A stretch of 64,000 nucleotides of DNA from CBDBON01 sp965208395 (lineage in GTDB: Bacteria > Chloroflexota > Dehalococcoidia > Lucifugimonadales > CBDBON01): contig CBDBON010000003.1 in the NCBI GenBank assembly GCA_965208395.1, forward strand, positions 1,116,001 to 1,180,000, written 5' to 3'. Below are positions 53,604 to 61,843 of this stretch, piece by piece. Position 1 is the stretch's first letter. Each line of letters opens with the position of its first letter. Position numbers and translations under genes: made by a program. The notes under the pieces were generated by a model. The model made no database searches and was not told where the DNA came from. It worked only from the letters and a program-made list of their open reading frames with translations.

Positions 53604-54214
53604 CTGCCGAGTTCCCTCCGGCAGTTGTCAGCATCCTCGCCCGAAGCCCGCTCCACCACTCCGCAGAGGGTGCCGTGGACTCCCTCGATCACCCAGCCCG
53701 CGAATGCCCTGGCCCACCGTGCGGGGTTGAGGGCGGAGAGGACCTTGTCCCAGATGCGGGTCGGCTCGTAGATCGGGACGACGGCATAGAAGTCGCCCCT
53801 GTTGCCGTCCTCGGCCGTGGCCAGCATGACCAGCAGGTAGGCACGGTCGCGGTCCAACTCGGGATGCTCGTCCAGGTCGGGGTACTCCCATGAGTACTCC
53901 CAGCCGTCGCCCCTCTTCTTCTCGCCGCCCCTGACCCGGTACATGGCGCTTATCCAATCTCCCGTGTCGGCATCTCTGACGGCGTAGAAGAGGTCGGCGA
54001 TCTCGCGGTCGAACAGGGGACGGGCGACGAATTCGCCCTTCTTCTTGCGCTCGACGAATTCCCGGTCGTAGTTGAGGAGGGTCAGCTCGTCACCGGGCGG
54101 GGTCTGGGCCAGGGCGATTCCGCTTGCCGGGACCGCCACGAGCGCAACCAAGAGCAGCGCGGAGATCAGGGGAATGAGCCGTCTTGCCGACCGGAGCTTC
54201 GATTTCAGCGCCAA
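53600..54214 (-). CDS. exported protein of unknown function in the conjugation operon
   Basis: About 204 residues from TTG 54214 (GAGAGG upstream); the frame continues to 54,346 but without secretion features. A signal peptide (ALKSKLRSARRLIPLISALLLVALVAVPASGIALAQ) leads into an acidic soluble domain with DREFVERKKKGEFVARPLFDREIADLFYAVRDADTGDW. No family was recognised. As the first gene of the type IV secretion set it may be an external channel or surface component. Confidence 0.7.
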   Translation of the reverse strand: MALKSKLRSARRLIPLISALLLVALVAVPASGIALAQTPPGDELTLLNYDREFVERKKKGEFVARPLFDREIADLFYAVRDADTGDWISAMYRVRGGEKKRGDGWEYSWEYPDLDEHPELDRDRAYLLVMLATAEDGNRGDFYAVVPIYEPTRIWDKVLSALNPARWARAFAGWVIEGVHGTLCGVVERASGEDADNCRRELGR

Positions 54215-54308
54215 GATGTTCACCTCTCTGCGGGTTTCGTGCGGCTCATCGGATCGAGGCCGCCGCAAGAGTGTGAACAAACGAATCGCGTCACAAAACC
54301 TCCCGAAA

Positions 54309-54358
54309 GTTTGTGCACGAGTGCATAACCCCGAAGGTTTGTGCATGGATGCATAACC
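54309..54358. repeat. two 22-bp direct repeats GTTTGTGCA...TGCATAACC before the transfer operon
   Basis: Copies at 54,309-54,330 and 54,337-54,358 differ at 3 of 22 positions and are 28 bp apart. They lie in the divergent region between the transfer operon and the HTH gene, where an operator would be expected. A further TTTGTGCA lies near 54,585. Confidence 0.8.
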
Positions 54359-54531
54359 TTCCGGAGGGTGTCGGAATGAGGTGTGGCCGTGCTGTAGTTG
54401 GCGTGTACAGGAAATCTAGGTTCGTGACGAAATTGCAGTCGGGCCGTGGGCAAGCTGAAACAGGCCAAAATCACCCCCTACAGGACGTAATCGGTGAACG
54501 CTGTGTCGTAAGGGCTCCTTCCACGGGTCGG

Positions 54532-54567
54532 GTGCAAAACTCACGTGTGCAGCGGTCGAGTTTGCAC
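54532..54567. repeat. inverted repeat GTGCAAAACTC / GAGTTTGCAC
   Basis: GTGCAAAACTC (54,532-54,542) and GAGTTTGCAC (54,558-54,567) are inverted copies with one extra A. They share the TTTGCAC core with the direct repeats 200 bases away and lie about 75 bases before the HTH gene. Confidence 0.65.
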
Positions 54568-54640
54568 GAGGAAGGGAGCGCCGATTTGTGCAAGGCATCC
54601 TGAGTCGGGAGAACAGACTTGTACGAGGAGGGCATGATCG

Positions 54641-55318
54641 ATGAAAACGAGAGAGCCGATCTTCGAGAAGAGCAGGACCATCGAGGACATCGAGCACATG
54701 AGGCTGATGGCCCTGTTGAACGAGCTGGTGCGGGACAGGGGGCCGAGGAAGGCGGCGGAGACCCTGGGGGTCGACCACCGGACGCTGACCTCCAGTCTGA
54801 ACAGGGGCACGCTGTCGAGACGGATGCGGGTGGCTCTGGAGAAGGCGCTGCTTGAGGGCGCCGGCTCCCCCGCAGCCGAGCAGCGGAAGCGCAACGACCG
54901 GCTGCTGGGGAGGGTGGATGAATGGGTGGGCCGGGTCGAGGAGCTGGAGAAGAGCATGAGCAAGGGCCTCGCAGCGGTCCAGGGCGACGTGAAGGCGGTC
55001 AGGGACGAAGTCGCCCAGGTGGTACGCCGCCTGGCGAAACTGGAGACTGGAGAAGCCGGAGACGGCTCAGGAGATGCTCAGGACGCGGGCAAGGGAAATA
55101 CGGCACCCAGGCGCAGAGCGAGGACGCGGCGGGAGTTCCCCGACCTGGTGACTCTCGAACCTGCCGACGACGACGAGGATGTCTTCGGGGTGGCGTGGCC
55201 ACTGATCATCGAGTGGCGAGAGCTGAAGGATACGCACCCCAACGGCGGCAGGGGCATCGAGTGGCTGCGGGTCGAGGAGCGTCTCCTGGGTCTGGTGTTA
55301 GTGCTAACTCTAAACTGA
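54641..55318 (+). CDS. HTH-containing coiled-coil protein, 3' end replaced by IS21
   Basis: 225 residues as read. The HTH-like part is RGPRKAAETLGVDHRTLTSSLNRGTLSRRMRVALEKALL, followed by a coiled coil (RVDEWVGRVEELEKSMSKGLAAVQGDVKAVRDEVAQVVRRLAKLE) and an acidic/aromatic C-terminal part (PLIIEWRELKDTHPNGGRGIEWLRVEERLL). The last eight codons come from the IS21 end starting at 55,296, so the native C-terminus is lost. It is divergent from the transfer operon and may regulate it through the repeats between them. Confidence 0.75.
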   Translation: MKTREPIFEKSRTIEDIEHMRLMALLNELVRDRGPRKAAETLGVDHRTLTSSLNRGTLSRRMRVALEKALLEGAGSPAAEQRKRNDRLLGRVDEWVGRVEELEKSMSKGLAAVQGDVKAVRDEVAQVVRRLAKLETGEAGDGSGDAQDAGKGNTAPRRRARTRREFPDLVTLEPADDDEDVFGVAWPLIIEWRELKDTHPNGGRGIEWLRVEERLLGLVLVLTLN

Positions 55319-55346
55319 CCCAGTAGCGCTAATTTGGAATTGACCC
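55296..55346. repeat. IS21 left end, two stacked terminal repeats
   Basis: Unit L1 is 55,296-55,321 and unit L2 (GCGCTAATTTGGAATTGACCC) is 55,326-55,346; both share the core GCTAA...TGACCC, the transposase-binding repeats typical of IS21 ends. Confidence 0.75.
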
Positions 55347-55421
55347 ACCCCGATAGCGGACGCATCTTCGTCGGGAAACCGATTAGGAGGTGCAGCAAGT
55401 CAAATGATAGGAGGTGGGTTA

Positions 55422-56639
55422 GTGAGAGAGTTATACGAGTTGAAGGGCGATGGAAGCTCGATCCGAGGGATATCGAGGGAGTTGGGGATTTCCCGGAACA
55501 CCGTGCGCAAGTACGTGCGCTCCGACGAGGTGCCCAAGGCCAAGCGGCGAGAGAAGCAGGGGTCGAAGCTGGACCCATACAAGGGTCACATAGATGGTCG
55601 GCTGTCGGCGGGAGTGGACAACTGCGTGGTGCTGCTGCGGGAGATCCGGGAGTTGGGCTACGACGGCAGCTATCCGACGCTGACCAACTACGTGCGGCCT
55701 CGGCGTCGGCCGCGTCAGCCCCGTGCGACGGTGCGGTTCGAGACGGCGCCAGGCGAGCAGGCACAGGTGGACTGGGGCAGCTTCGCCTATGTCGGAGAGG
55801 ACGGGCGCAAGCACCGGGTCTGGGCCTTCGTGATGGTGCTGAGCTGGTCTCGGACCATCTACGTGGAGTTCGTCCGGCGCGCCGACGTGGCGACCTTCAT
55901 CAGGTGCCATCTGAACGCCTTCGAGTACTTCGGTGGTGTTCCCCGCCGCTGCCTGTACGACAACGCCAAGGTGGTGGTCCTGGGGCGTGACAGGGAGGGC
56001 AGGCCGGAGTGGAACAGCCGGATGCTGGACTTCTCACTGCGAATGGGCTTCGACCTCCGTCTGTGCCGACCCTACCGAGCGCAGACGAAGGGCAAGGTGG
56101 AGAGCGGCGTGAAGTACGTCCGGGGCAACCTGTGGCCCGGTGTCCGCTTCACCGACGACGCAGACATGAACCGCCAGGCCCTGGAGTGGTGCGATGCGGT
56201 GGCCAATCGGCGAGTCCATGGGACGACGCACCGGGTCCCCCGAGAGATGCTGGCTGAGGAGCTCGCCCACCTGGGCAGCCTGCCGCCGCGTTCGGGCCTT
56301 GCGCCCTACATGCGGGAGGAGCGGAAGGTGGCCAGGGACGGCTACGTCCACTGGGAGAGGTCTCGCTACGGCGTGCCCTGGAGCTGGGCGGGTTCGACGG
56401 TCCAGGTGGGTGTGCGGGCCGGTACGGTGGAGGTCTGGTCGGGCGACGTGCGGCTGGCGGTGCATCCCCAAGCCCAGCGGACCGGTCAGCGCCTCACACT
56501 GCCGGGCCAGTGGGACGGACTGCCCGGCGGCGATGATCGTCCTCGTAAGGAAGCCGTGGCGGTGCAGATCCCTGTGGGCCAAGTGGAGCGCCGCTCCCTG
56601 GAGGTGTACGAGTTGGCAGCGGTGGGAGGTGGGCGATGA
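55422..56639 (+). CDS. istA: IS21-family transposase IstA
   Basis: About 405 residues from GTG 55422, 7 bases after AGGAGG; ATG 55404 is the alternative. An N-terminal HTH (SSIRGISRELGISRNTVRKYVRS) is followed by the DDE catalytic core: D in AQVDWGSFAYVGEDG, D in RCLYDNAKVVV and E in GKVESGVKYVRG. The C-terminal part YVHWERSRYGVPWSWAGSTVQVGVRAGTVEVW is the beta-barrel typical of IstA. It cuts and joins the element ends. Confidence 0.95.
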   Translation: MRELYELKGDGSSIRGISRELGISRNTVRKYVRSDEVPKAKRREKQGSKLDPYKGHIDGRLSAGVDNCVVLLREIRELGYDGSYPTLTNYVRPRRRPRQPRATVRFETAPGEQAQVDWGSFAYVGEDGRKHRVWAFVMVLSWSRTIYVEFVRRADVATFIRCHLNAFEYFGGVPRRCLYDNAKVVVLGRDREGRPEWNSRMLDFSLRMGFDLRLCRPYRAQTKGKVESGVKYVRGNLWPGVRFTDDADMNRQALEWCDAVANRRVHGTTHRVPREMLAEELAHLGSLPPRSGLAPYMREERKVARDGYVHWERSRYGVPWSWAGSTVQVGVRAGTVEVWSGDVRLAVHPQAQRTGQRLTLPGQWDGLPGGDDRPRKEAVAVQIPVGQVERRSLEVYELAAVGGGR

Positions 56640-57439
56640 TCGCGCTGGAACAGGCTCGCCAGCACCTGGAGACGCTGGGCCTCAAGCAGGCCGTCGAAGC
56701 CCTGGACAACTCCCTGGACGCTGCGGCCACCAAGAAACTGACCTACCCCGAGATGCTGGCAGAGCTACTCGGCGTGGAAGTGGCCGCCCGGAAGGAGCGG
56801 TACATGTCCACCAGGACGAAGCTGGCTCACCTCCCCTTCCACCGGACCTTGGAGCAGTTCGACTTCTCGTTCCAGCCCTCCATCGACGAGCGACAGGTGC
56901 GGGAACTGGCCGGCCTGTCCTTCGTCGCTGAAGCCACCAACCTGCTGCTCCTGGGACCGCCAGGTGTGGGCAAGACCCATCTGGCGGTGGCCCTAGCGCT
57001 CAAGGCCATCGAGAAGAGCCAGGGGGCCTACTTCGTCCGAGCCTACGACCTGATGGAGGACCTGAGGAAGGCCAGGGTGGAGAACAACCTCCAACGGCGC
57101 ATGCGGGTCTACCTGTCGCCCAAGCTACTCATCGTGGACGAGTTCGGCATCTGGCCTTACGACCGGGACGCCTCCACCGCCTTCTTCACCCTGGTGTCGG
57201 CTCGCTATGAGCGGGGCAGCATCATCCTCACCTCCAACAAGGGCTTCGCCGAGTGGGGTGAGCTTCTGGGCGATACCGTCATCGCCTCGGCCATCCTGGA
57301 CCGGCTGCTGCACCACAGCCACGTCCTCAACATCCGAGGCGAGAGCTACCGGCTTAAAGGCAAGAGGCAGGCCGGACTCTTCGCCTCCCATCAACTGCTA
57401 TCGACATCGCCTGAAGCCGCTAGCTCCGGCGACGTCTAA
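56636..57439 (+). CDS. istB: IS21-family ATP-binding protein IstB
   Basis: 267 residues, DnaC-like AAA+ ATPase: Walker A LLLGPPGVGKTHLAVAL near residue 104, Walker B KLLIVDEFGIWPYDRDAS, sensor I SIILTSNKGFAEWGELLGD and ASAILDRLLHHSHVLNIRGESYRLK at the end. It assists IstA in target choice. ATGA overlap with istA. Confidence 0.97.
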   Translation: MIALEQARQHLETLGLKQAVEALDNSLDAAATKKLTYPEMLAELLGVEVAARKERYMSTRTKLAHLPFHRTLEQFDFSFQPSIDERQVRELAGLSFVAEATNLLLLGPPGVGKTHLAVALALKAIEKSQGAYFVRAYDLMEDLRKARVENNLQRRMRVYLSPKLLIVDEFGIWPYDRDASTAFFTLVSARYERGSIILTSNKGFAEWGELLGDTVIASAILDRLLHHSHVLNIRGESYRLKGKRQAGLFASHQLLSTSPEAASSGDV

Positions 57440-57490
57440 ATCCAACAGGCACTCTTGCTTGCCAGAAAGGAGGCGACTTAACGACAAGGT

Positions 57491-57541
57491 GGGTCAGTTC
57501 TAACTTAGCGGAAAAGGGTCAAATCTAACTTAGCATTGACA
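57491..57541. repeat. IS21 right end, two stacked terminal repeats
   Basis: Unit R2 (GGGTCAGTTCTAACTTAGCG) is 57,491-57,510 and R1 (GGGTCAAATCTAACTTAGCA...) is 57,516-57,541, inverted relative to the left-end units. Confidence 0.75.
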
Positions 57542-57542
57542 T

Positions 57543-59288
57543 TTCAGAGCGATCAGCACGGGGCGGCACACATGCGCGATCCGCGAGGACGGCACTCCTG
57601 TGTGCTGGGACTTCAAGGATGAGGGCAACCATACCTGCACACGTAGGGATGACGGGAGCATATTCTGCAAGCTGGACGAACAGAGCCCTCCAACGTCCGG
57701 GTCTGGTGGCCGGGATGGAGGCTCGGTCCTGGCCTCGGCCACCATAGGCGTGATAGCCGGATACTACGACCAGACTCCGCCAGCCGGTGAAAGACTCACA
57801 TCCGTCAGTACAGGGCGAGTACACGCCTGCGGGCTTCGGAAAGACAGCACGCCCGTCTGCTGGGGCAGCAACCAGTTCGGCAAGGCATCTCCTCCTAGGG
57901 ATGAGAGATTTGTGTCAATCGACGTCGGAGGCGACCACTCCTGCGGGCTCCGTGAGGATGGCACCACCGTGTGCTGGGGCTACGAGGGTGGGGACTCCAT
58001 ATGCTGGAACCCTCAGGGCTGCTCGGACGATGAGTTCTCCCGTCGGCTGCTGGTGCCGGAGGACGAGCGCTTCGTTGCGATCACGGCTGGCAACGAGCAC
58101 ACCTGTGGCCTGAGCCGTGACGGCTCGATTACATGTTGGGGTGACGGCACTCTGGTCCTGTGTGCTCCCGTCTCAGGTGGTCAGCGATGCAGCATACACG
58201 GGGGCGGAGAAGACTTCCTCCTATCGCCTCCGGAAGATGAACGGTTCTCCTCTATCGGATCCTCCGAGCCTCTCTGTGCACTCACGACAGATGGGACTCC
58301 GGTGTGCTGGCCCAGGGAGCGATCGGGGCTGGTGCCGCCTCCCGAAGGCGAGCGGTTCACATCTATCAGCTCGTCGTTCCGTCACGCCTGCGCCCTGCGC
58401 GAGGACGGAACGGCGGCATGCTGGGGCGAGAACGGGTACGGGCAATCCTCGCCGCCTTCGGGAGTCAACCTGAGCCGTAACCAGGTGGTTGAGACGCCCG
58501 TCGGCCTCGTCTCAATCAGCGCGGGCGACTACCACACATGCGCGCTCGACTCCAATGGCGCCGTCTTCTGCTGGGGGCCACACTGGTGGAGCGGTCGGTT
58601 TGGCGATCGGTACTCCTCCATCGACAGCAGCCGGTCACACGCCTGTGCGATCCGTCTGGATGGTACCGTCGAGTGCCACGGCAATGACCATCTGGGACAG
58701 TCATCCCCGCCGTCGGAGGAGCTGTTTCTCTCCGTCACAGGCGGCTTCTTTCACTCCTGCGGACTTCGCTCCGACGGCACCGCCGCTTGCTGGGGCAGCA
58801 GTTTCGCGGGTGAGTCATCCCCACCCGCTGACGAGGTCTTCGAGTCCATCAGTAGCGGTTGGGCCCATGTCTGCGGCCTCCGCAGGGACGGCACCACGGT
58901 GTGCTGGGGAGCCAACTACGCGGGGCAGCTGTGGTCACCCGCCAATGAGGTCTTCGAGTCCATCAGCAGCGGTTGGGCCCATGTCTGCGGCCTCCGCAGG
59001 GACGGCACGGCGGTTTGCTGGGGCGATGATGAAGCGGGCCAGTCGTCGCCGCCGGCGAACGAGACATTCGCATCCATCAGCTGTGGGGGCAACCATGTCT
59101 GTGGCCTCCGGTTGGACGGCACCGCTGTGTGCTGGGGCTGGAATCTCGATGGGCAGGCGTCTCCGCCACGGGACGAGAGATTTGTGTCGGTCAGCAGCGC
59201 CGCAACACACACCTGCGGCCTTCGGGAAAATGGAACCGCGGTATGTTGGGGGAACAACGACTTCGGACAGGCATCGCCGCGACGATGA
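57543..59288 (+). pseudogene. RCC1-repeat (beta-propeller) protein, 5' end lost at the IS21 junction
   Basis: The frame is open from just inside the IS21 border with RAISTGRHTCAIREDGTPVCW, already a full repeat, and an in-frame stop at 57,537 in the IS end. About a dozen repeats follow with the pattern SxSxGxxHxCGLRxDGTxVCWGxNxxGQxSPP. The only in-frame start, GTG 57600, lies within the repeats. Such proteins are usually exported and bind partners; here the signal peptide and first repeats are missing. Confidence 0.8.
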
Positions 59289-59324
59289 GCTGGTCGGGAT
59301 GGATTGGGGTGTGCGCCTCTCGCG

Positions 59325-59674
59325 ATGATCGATCGGGCGGTTGAGAAGCTACAACTCGTCAACGCGGCCGAGAATCATCACTCCCTTGCACGTGCGCTGG
59401 GAGTGATCCCTACTCTGTATAGCGAGGATATCTGTCCCGTCCTGTGACGCGGCCTGTTCGAGCTGAATGAATACGAAGACCCCTCCACCCTGGTGGAGTT
59501 CGCCGGGCCACAGCTTGGCGCTGTTCGAGCTTCATCAAGTATCTCCCAGGGCGTCTACCAATCGATCTGATCAGAGAGCGACGCGAGACGCGAGATCGCT
59601 GGATACGTTTCGGGACACTTGTCGTCGGGATGCTCACCGCAGTCTTTACTGGACTAACCCTGCTGCGCGGCTAG
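59325..59674 (+). pseudogene. broken gene for a small protein with a C-terminal membrane helix
   Basis: Protein-like sequence continues across three frames: MIDRAVEKLQLVNAAENHHSLARALGVIPTLY, then GLFELNEYEDPSTLVEFAGPQLG, then FIKYLPGRLPIDLIRERRETRDRWIRFG with a membrane helix TLVVGMLTAVFTGLTLLRG and stop at 59,674. Two frameshifts separate them. The family is not recognised. Confidence 0.45.
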
Positions 59675-59715
59675 CGGCTCGATGGTGCTGCTGAAAAGAC
59701 TGCGACGTTTCTCTT

Positions 59716-59740
59716 GGGGATTATATACCTTGTTACACAG
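59716..59740. repeat. left copy of a 25-bp inverted repeat
   Basis: GGGGATTATATACCTTGTTACACAG is the reverse complement, with one mismatch, of the sequence at 61,356-61,380. Together they bracket three minus-strand genes. Confidence 0.85.
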
Positions 59741-59773
59741 GCCGTCAGCCGTCTACACAGGCTTCCCCGCGAT

Positions 59774-59944
59774 TTAGTCCGTAAGCCATCCTATCAAACC
59801 ACCTAGTCCTGCTCCAATGAGCAGACCTATGATCCATCCATTAGACAGGTCAACAAGCCCCATCGCTAGAATCCCTAGACCTGTAAACAGAGCCGCCCCT
59901 ATAGCTGCGGCAATCATAATGCGTTCTCTAGTTGAGTCACGCAC
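59774..59944 (-). CDS. 56-residue glycine-rich membrane protein
   Basis: GTG 59944 follows GGGAG with 9-base spacing. The product has two membrane helices separated by a short loop (IMIAAAIGAALFTGLGILAMGLV and GWIIGLLIGAGLGGLIGWL) rich in small residues, like holin or glycine-zipper proteins. It follows the 220-residue gene in the same direction, 38 bases downstream, within the inverted-repeat cassette. The function is unknown; membrane perturbation is possible. Confidence 0.6.
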   Translation of the reverse strand: MRDSTRERIMIAAAIGAALFTGLGILAMGLVDLSNGWIIGLLIGAGLGGLIGWLTD

Positions 59945-59982
59945 TTGGCTGACTCCCTTCTACTATTATGTGGCCGTTTGAC

Positions 59983-60645
59983 TCACTCACCATCAGACAG
60001 CATCTTTGTTATGCGCTCAGACACCACCAACGCGGGTATACCAACTCTCACCAGCACAGGCGACACCCACTGAATCATAGCCTGCGCCCGAAATATCGCA
60101 TCAGTGATTCTGTTGTTACTTCCCGTTCCTCGACTATCAATAGCCTCTATAACATCGTCCAGCGCATCAATGATATTGCGTTTGTACAGAGGCTCAAGAG
60201 ATGAAGCAATGATCTGCTCTTTCCACTCCTGCACGCTCTTTCTGACTTCGGCCAAATATTCACCAGACCATTCCACTTCAGGGGCTATTGCCGCAATACC
60301 CATCGCCACAGGCAGGCGCACGTTCCTACATACGTCCAACGCCTCTTCGACTGTGTAGGACGTTAAGCTGTATATCAATTCTTGAAGAGTATTCACAACC
60401 TCATTAACGCCATACCTTATATCTGGAGTGTAGGTGGATGCTATTCGTGCCCACTCATCTACTGTCTGTTGAAATTCTCTAACTGACGGGAGTAAGTGTT
60501 CGAAGTCACAGTCGCCACCGAGAAGTATCTCGGACTTGCACCACAATTCCGTAGCATCATCCGAATCATCTAGCTGATCGCCTACGGATATAAGGTGCTC
60601 CAACTTTCTTAAGATACGGGATGCCGGATGATCGCTAGTAGACAC
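59983..60645 (-). CDS. hypothetical 220-residue helical protein
   Basis: The product is acidic and mostly helical (ILRKLEHLISVGDQLDDSDDATELWCKSEILLGG and VEEALDVCRNVRLPVAMGIAAIAPEVEWSGEYLAEVRKSVQEWKEQI), with a mildly hydrophobic C-terminal part (MIQWVSPVLVRVGIPALVVS). No domain recognised. The region is A/T-richer than its surroundings. It lies inside the inverted-repeat cassette between the two membrane-protein genes. Confidence 0.65.
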   Translation of the reverse strand: MSTSDHPASRILRKLEHLISVGDQLDDSDDATELWCKSEILLGGDCDFEHLLPSVREFQQTVDEWARIASTYTPDIRYGVNEVVNTLQELIYSLTSYTVEEALDVCRNVRLPVAMGIAAIAPEVEWSGEYLAEVRKSVQEWKEQIIASSLEPLYKRNIIDALDDVIEAIDSRGTGSNNRITDAIFRAQAMIQWVSPVLVRVGIPALVVSERITKMLSDGE

Positions 60646-60675
60646 TTTCTGTCTTATCCTTTCAACTTCCTGATA

Positions 60676-60752
60676 GTGGGCGAGAGCAAGACTTGTAATG
60701 CGGATGCTTGTTAACCTCTCGCTGCATGGGTTTGAATCCCATACTGCCCGCC
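60676..60752 (+). ncRNA. tRNA-like structured sequence (degenerate)
   Basis: GTGGGCG (60,676-60,682) can pair over seven positions, two of them G-U, with TGCCCGC (60,745-60,751), and a perfect T-arm-like hairpin ATGGG-TTTGAAT-CCCAT lies just before it. The middle can form another stem, GCGAGAG with CTCTCGC. It lacks a normal D arm and has two extra bases after the T stem, so it is not a standard tRNA. It occupies the gap between two minus-strand genes. Confidence 0.3.
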
Positions 60753-60755
60753 AGA

Positions 60756-61286
60756 CTATTGCTGTTGGTTTCCAGCAGGCCAGACTCCTACTTTTACCTC
60801 GTATTCTTTAGCCATGCTCCAAGCGCTCTCCTTAGACCATTCAGCCGTGCGCGAAAGGAACCAACCCCATGTTATGAAGTCTCTCGTAGGAGGAGAGTCA
60901 AGTTTCAGATCACGTAATCTGCGTTTCATGATTTCTAATCTGGTTTTGATACTTTCTTGTTCAGCCACACTACCCACTGTGAAGGGTAGAGATGCAGCCG
61001 TGTAATCGCTTACGTCTTGTCTCAACTGTACTAAATCCGGGTACAATTCTCTCAAGCGTTGCGCCTTAGAGCGAAATCGCCATCTGAGCCAAGTGAAGTT
61101 AAGGCCAGCTAAGCCGACGAGCGCCACTATCGCTAGTAAACTATAAAACTGAAACAACGCTTCGGCATTAAACGCTATAGTTTCAGACACTCGAAATACA
61201 AGGTCGTTGACAATGATTCCACGCGCTAGTTGGAAAATCGACCAAGCCTCTAAGCCAACCAACACAAGACTCCCAATACGACGCAT
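60756..61286 (-). CDS. hypothetical membrane protein, 176 residues
   Basis: Two N-terminal membrane helices (IGSLVLVGLEAWSIFQLARGIIV and FQFYSLLAIVALVGLAGLNFTWLRW) are followed by a basic stretch and a soluble helical domain with LRELYPDLVQLRQDVSDYTAAS and TWGWFLSRTAEWSKESAWSMAKEYEVKVGVWP. No family recognised. First gene of the inverted-repeat cassette, A/T-rich. Confidence 0.65.
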   Translation of the reverse strand: MRRIGSLVLVGLEAWSIFQLARGIIVNDLVFRVSETIAFNAEALFQFYSLLAIVALVGLAGLNFTWLRWRFRSKAQRLRELYPDLVQLRQDVSDYTAASLPFTVGSVAEQESIKTRLEIMKRRLRDLKLDSPPTRDFITWGWFLSRTAEWSKESAWSMAKEYEVKVGVWPAGNQQQ

Positions 61287-61673
61287 TGGTCGTGCACCTC
61301 GTTAGAGGAATGCACTATTCTACACTCTACCGTCAAGTTGGGACTTGGCGTAGCCCTGTGTAACAAGGCATATAATCCCCTTTCTTTTCCACTAGACGAC
61401 CGCGACGCGGCAGATGAGAACTCATCGGGTCCAACCGAGAGACGAATCGCATACCGCCCTGGGTTCTGTCCTCCCTCGCGTCAATGCCGGGCAGTCGAGG
61501 GACTCTACTCATTGACCATCCAGAACCCGGCACGAGCATCCATCTGATAGGGCGCACCTGTTAGCTATCGCATCAACCTCGGCCATCAGACTTGGCATGT
61601 CTATCGTCGACCGCGACGGAGAGGATACGCGATGAGACGTTGACGGCTAAGTCTCTATCTTTACCATGCGACT
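61287..61673. other. gene-poor region with the right inverted-repeat copy
   Basis: These 387 bases hold the repeat at 61,356-61,380 and no convincing gene. A short 69-codon frame (61,338-61,547) crosses the repeat and shows no ribosome site or family. Confidence 0.45.
61356..61380. repeat. right copy of a 25-bp inverted repeat
   Basis: CTGTGTAACAAGGCATATAATCCCC matches the reverse complement of 59,716-59,740 at 24 of 25 positions. Both copies contain TATAAT-like sequence directed outward. Confidence 0.85.
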
Positions 61674-61814
61674 ATGCGCGGCTGCTTGACTGCACTCCTG
61701 ATCGGCCTGCTTGTGATTCTTGGCCCGTGCGCGGCCTATAGCTTCACCGTGGGAGAGCGCTGCCCCACCGAGTCTCAGGGAGATAGCGTCGGTTGCTGGC
61801 AGTGTCAGGGGTAG
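61674..61814 (+). CDS. 46-residue exported cysteine-rich peptide
   Basis: ATG 61674 starts MRGCLTALLIGLLVILGPCAAYSF, a compact signal sequence with possible lipobox LGPC, followed by a short mature part with C30, C41 and CWQC. It is too short for family assignment. It lies just upstream of another small lipoprotein-like gene. Confidence 0.5.
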   Translation: MRGCLTALLIGLLVILGPCAAYSFTVGERCPTESQGDSVGCWQCQG

Positions 61815-61843
61815 AAGCCGAAGGAGAGAGATGACCAGATGCC

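Larger units (their letters stand above)
55296..57541 (+). mobile_element. IS21-family insertion sequence
   Basis: istA and istB overlap by four bases and are bounded by imperfect terminal inverted repeats: left TGTTAGTGCTAACTCTAAAC (from 55,296), right, read inward, TGTCAATGCTAAGTTAGATT (from 57,541). No target duplication is visible in the flanks (TCTGG before, TTTCA after). Both genes seem complete, so the element could be active. Confidence 0.93.

Noticed and set aside
60676..60752. Functional tRNA-Thr (TTGTAAT loop)
   Set aside because: The anticodon stem does not pair, the D arm is missing and two bases separate T stem and acceptor.
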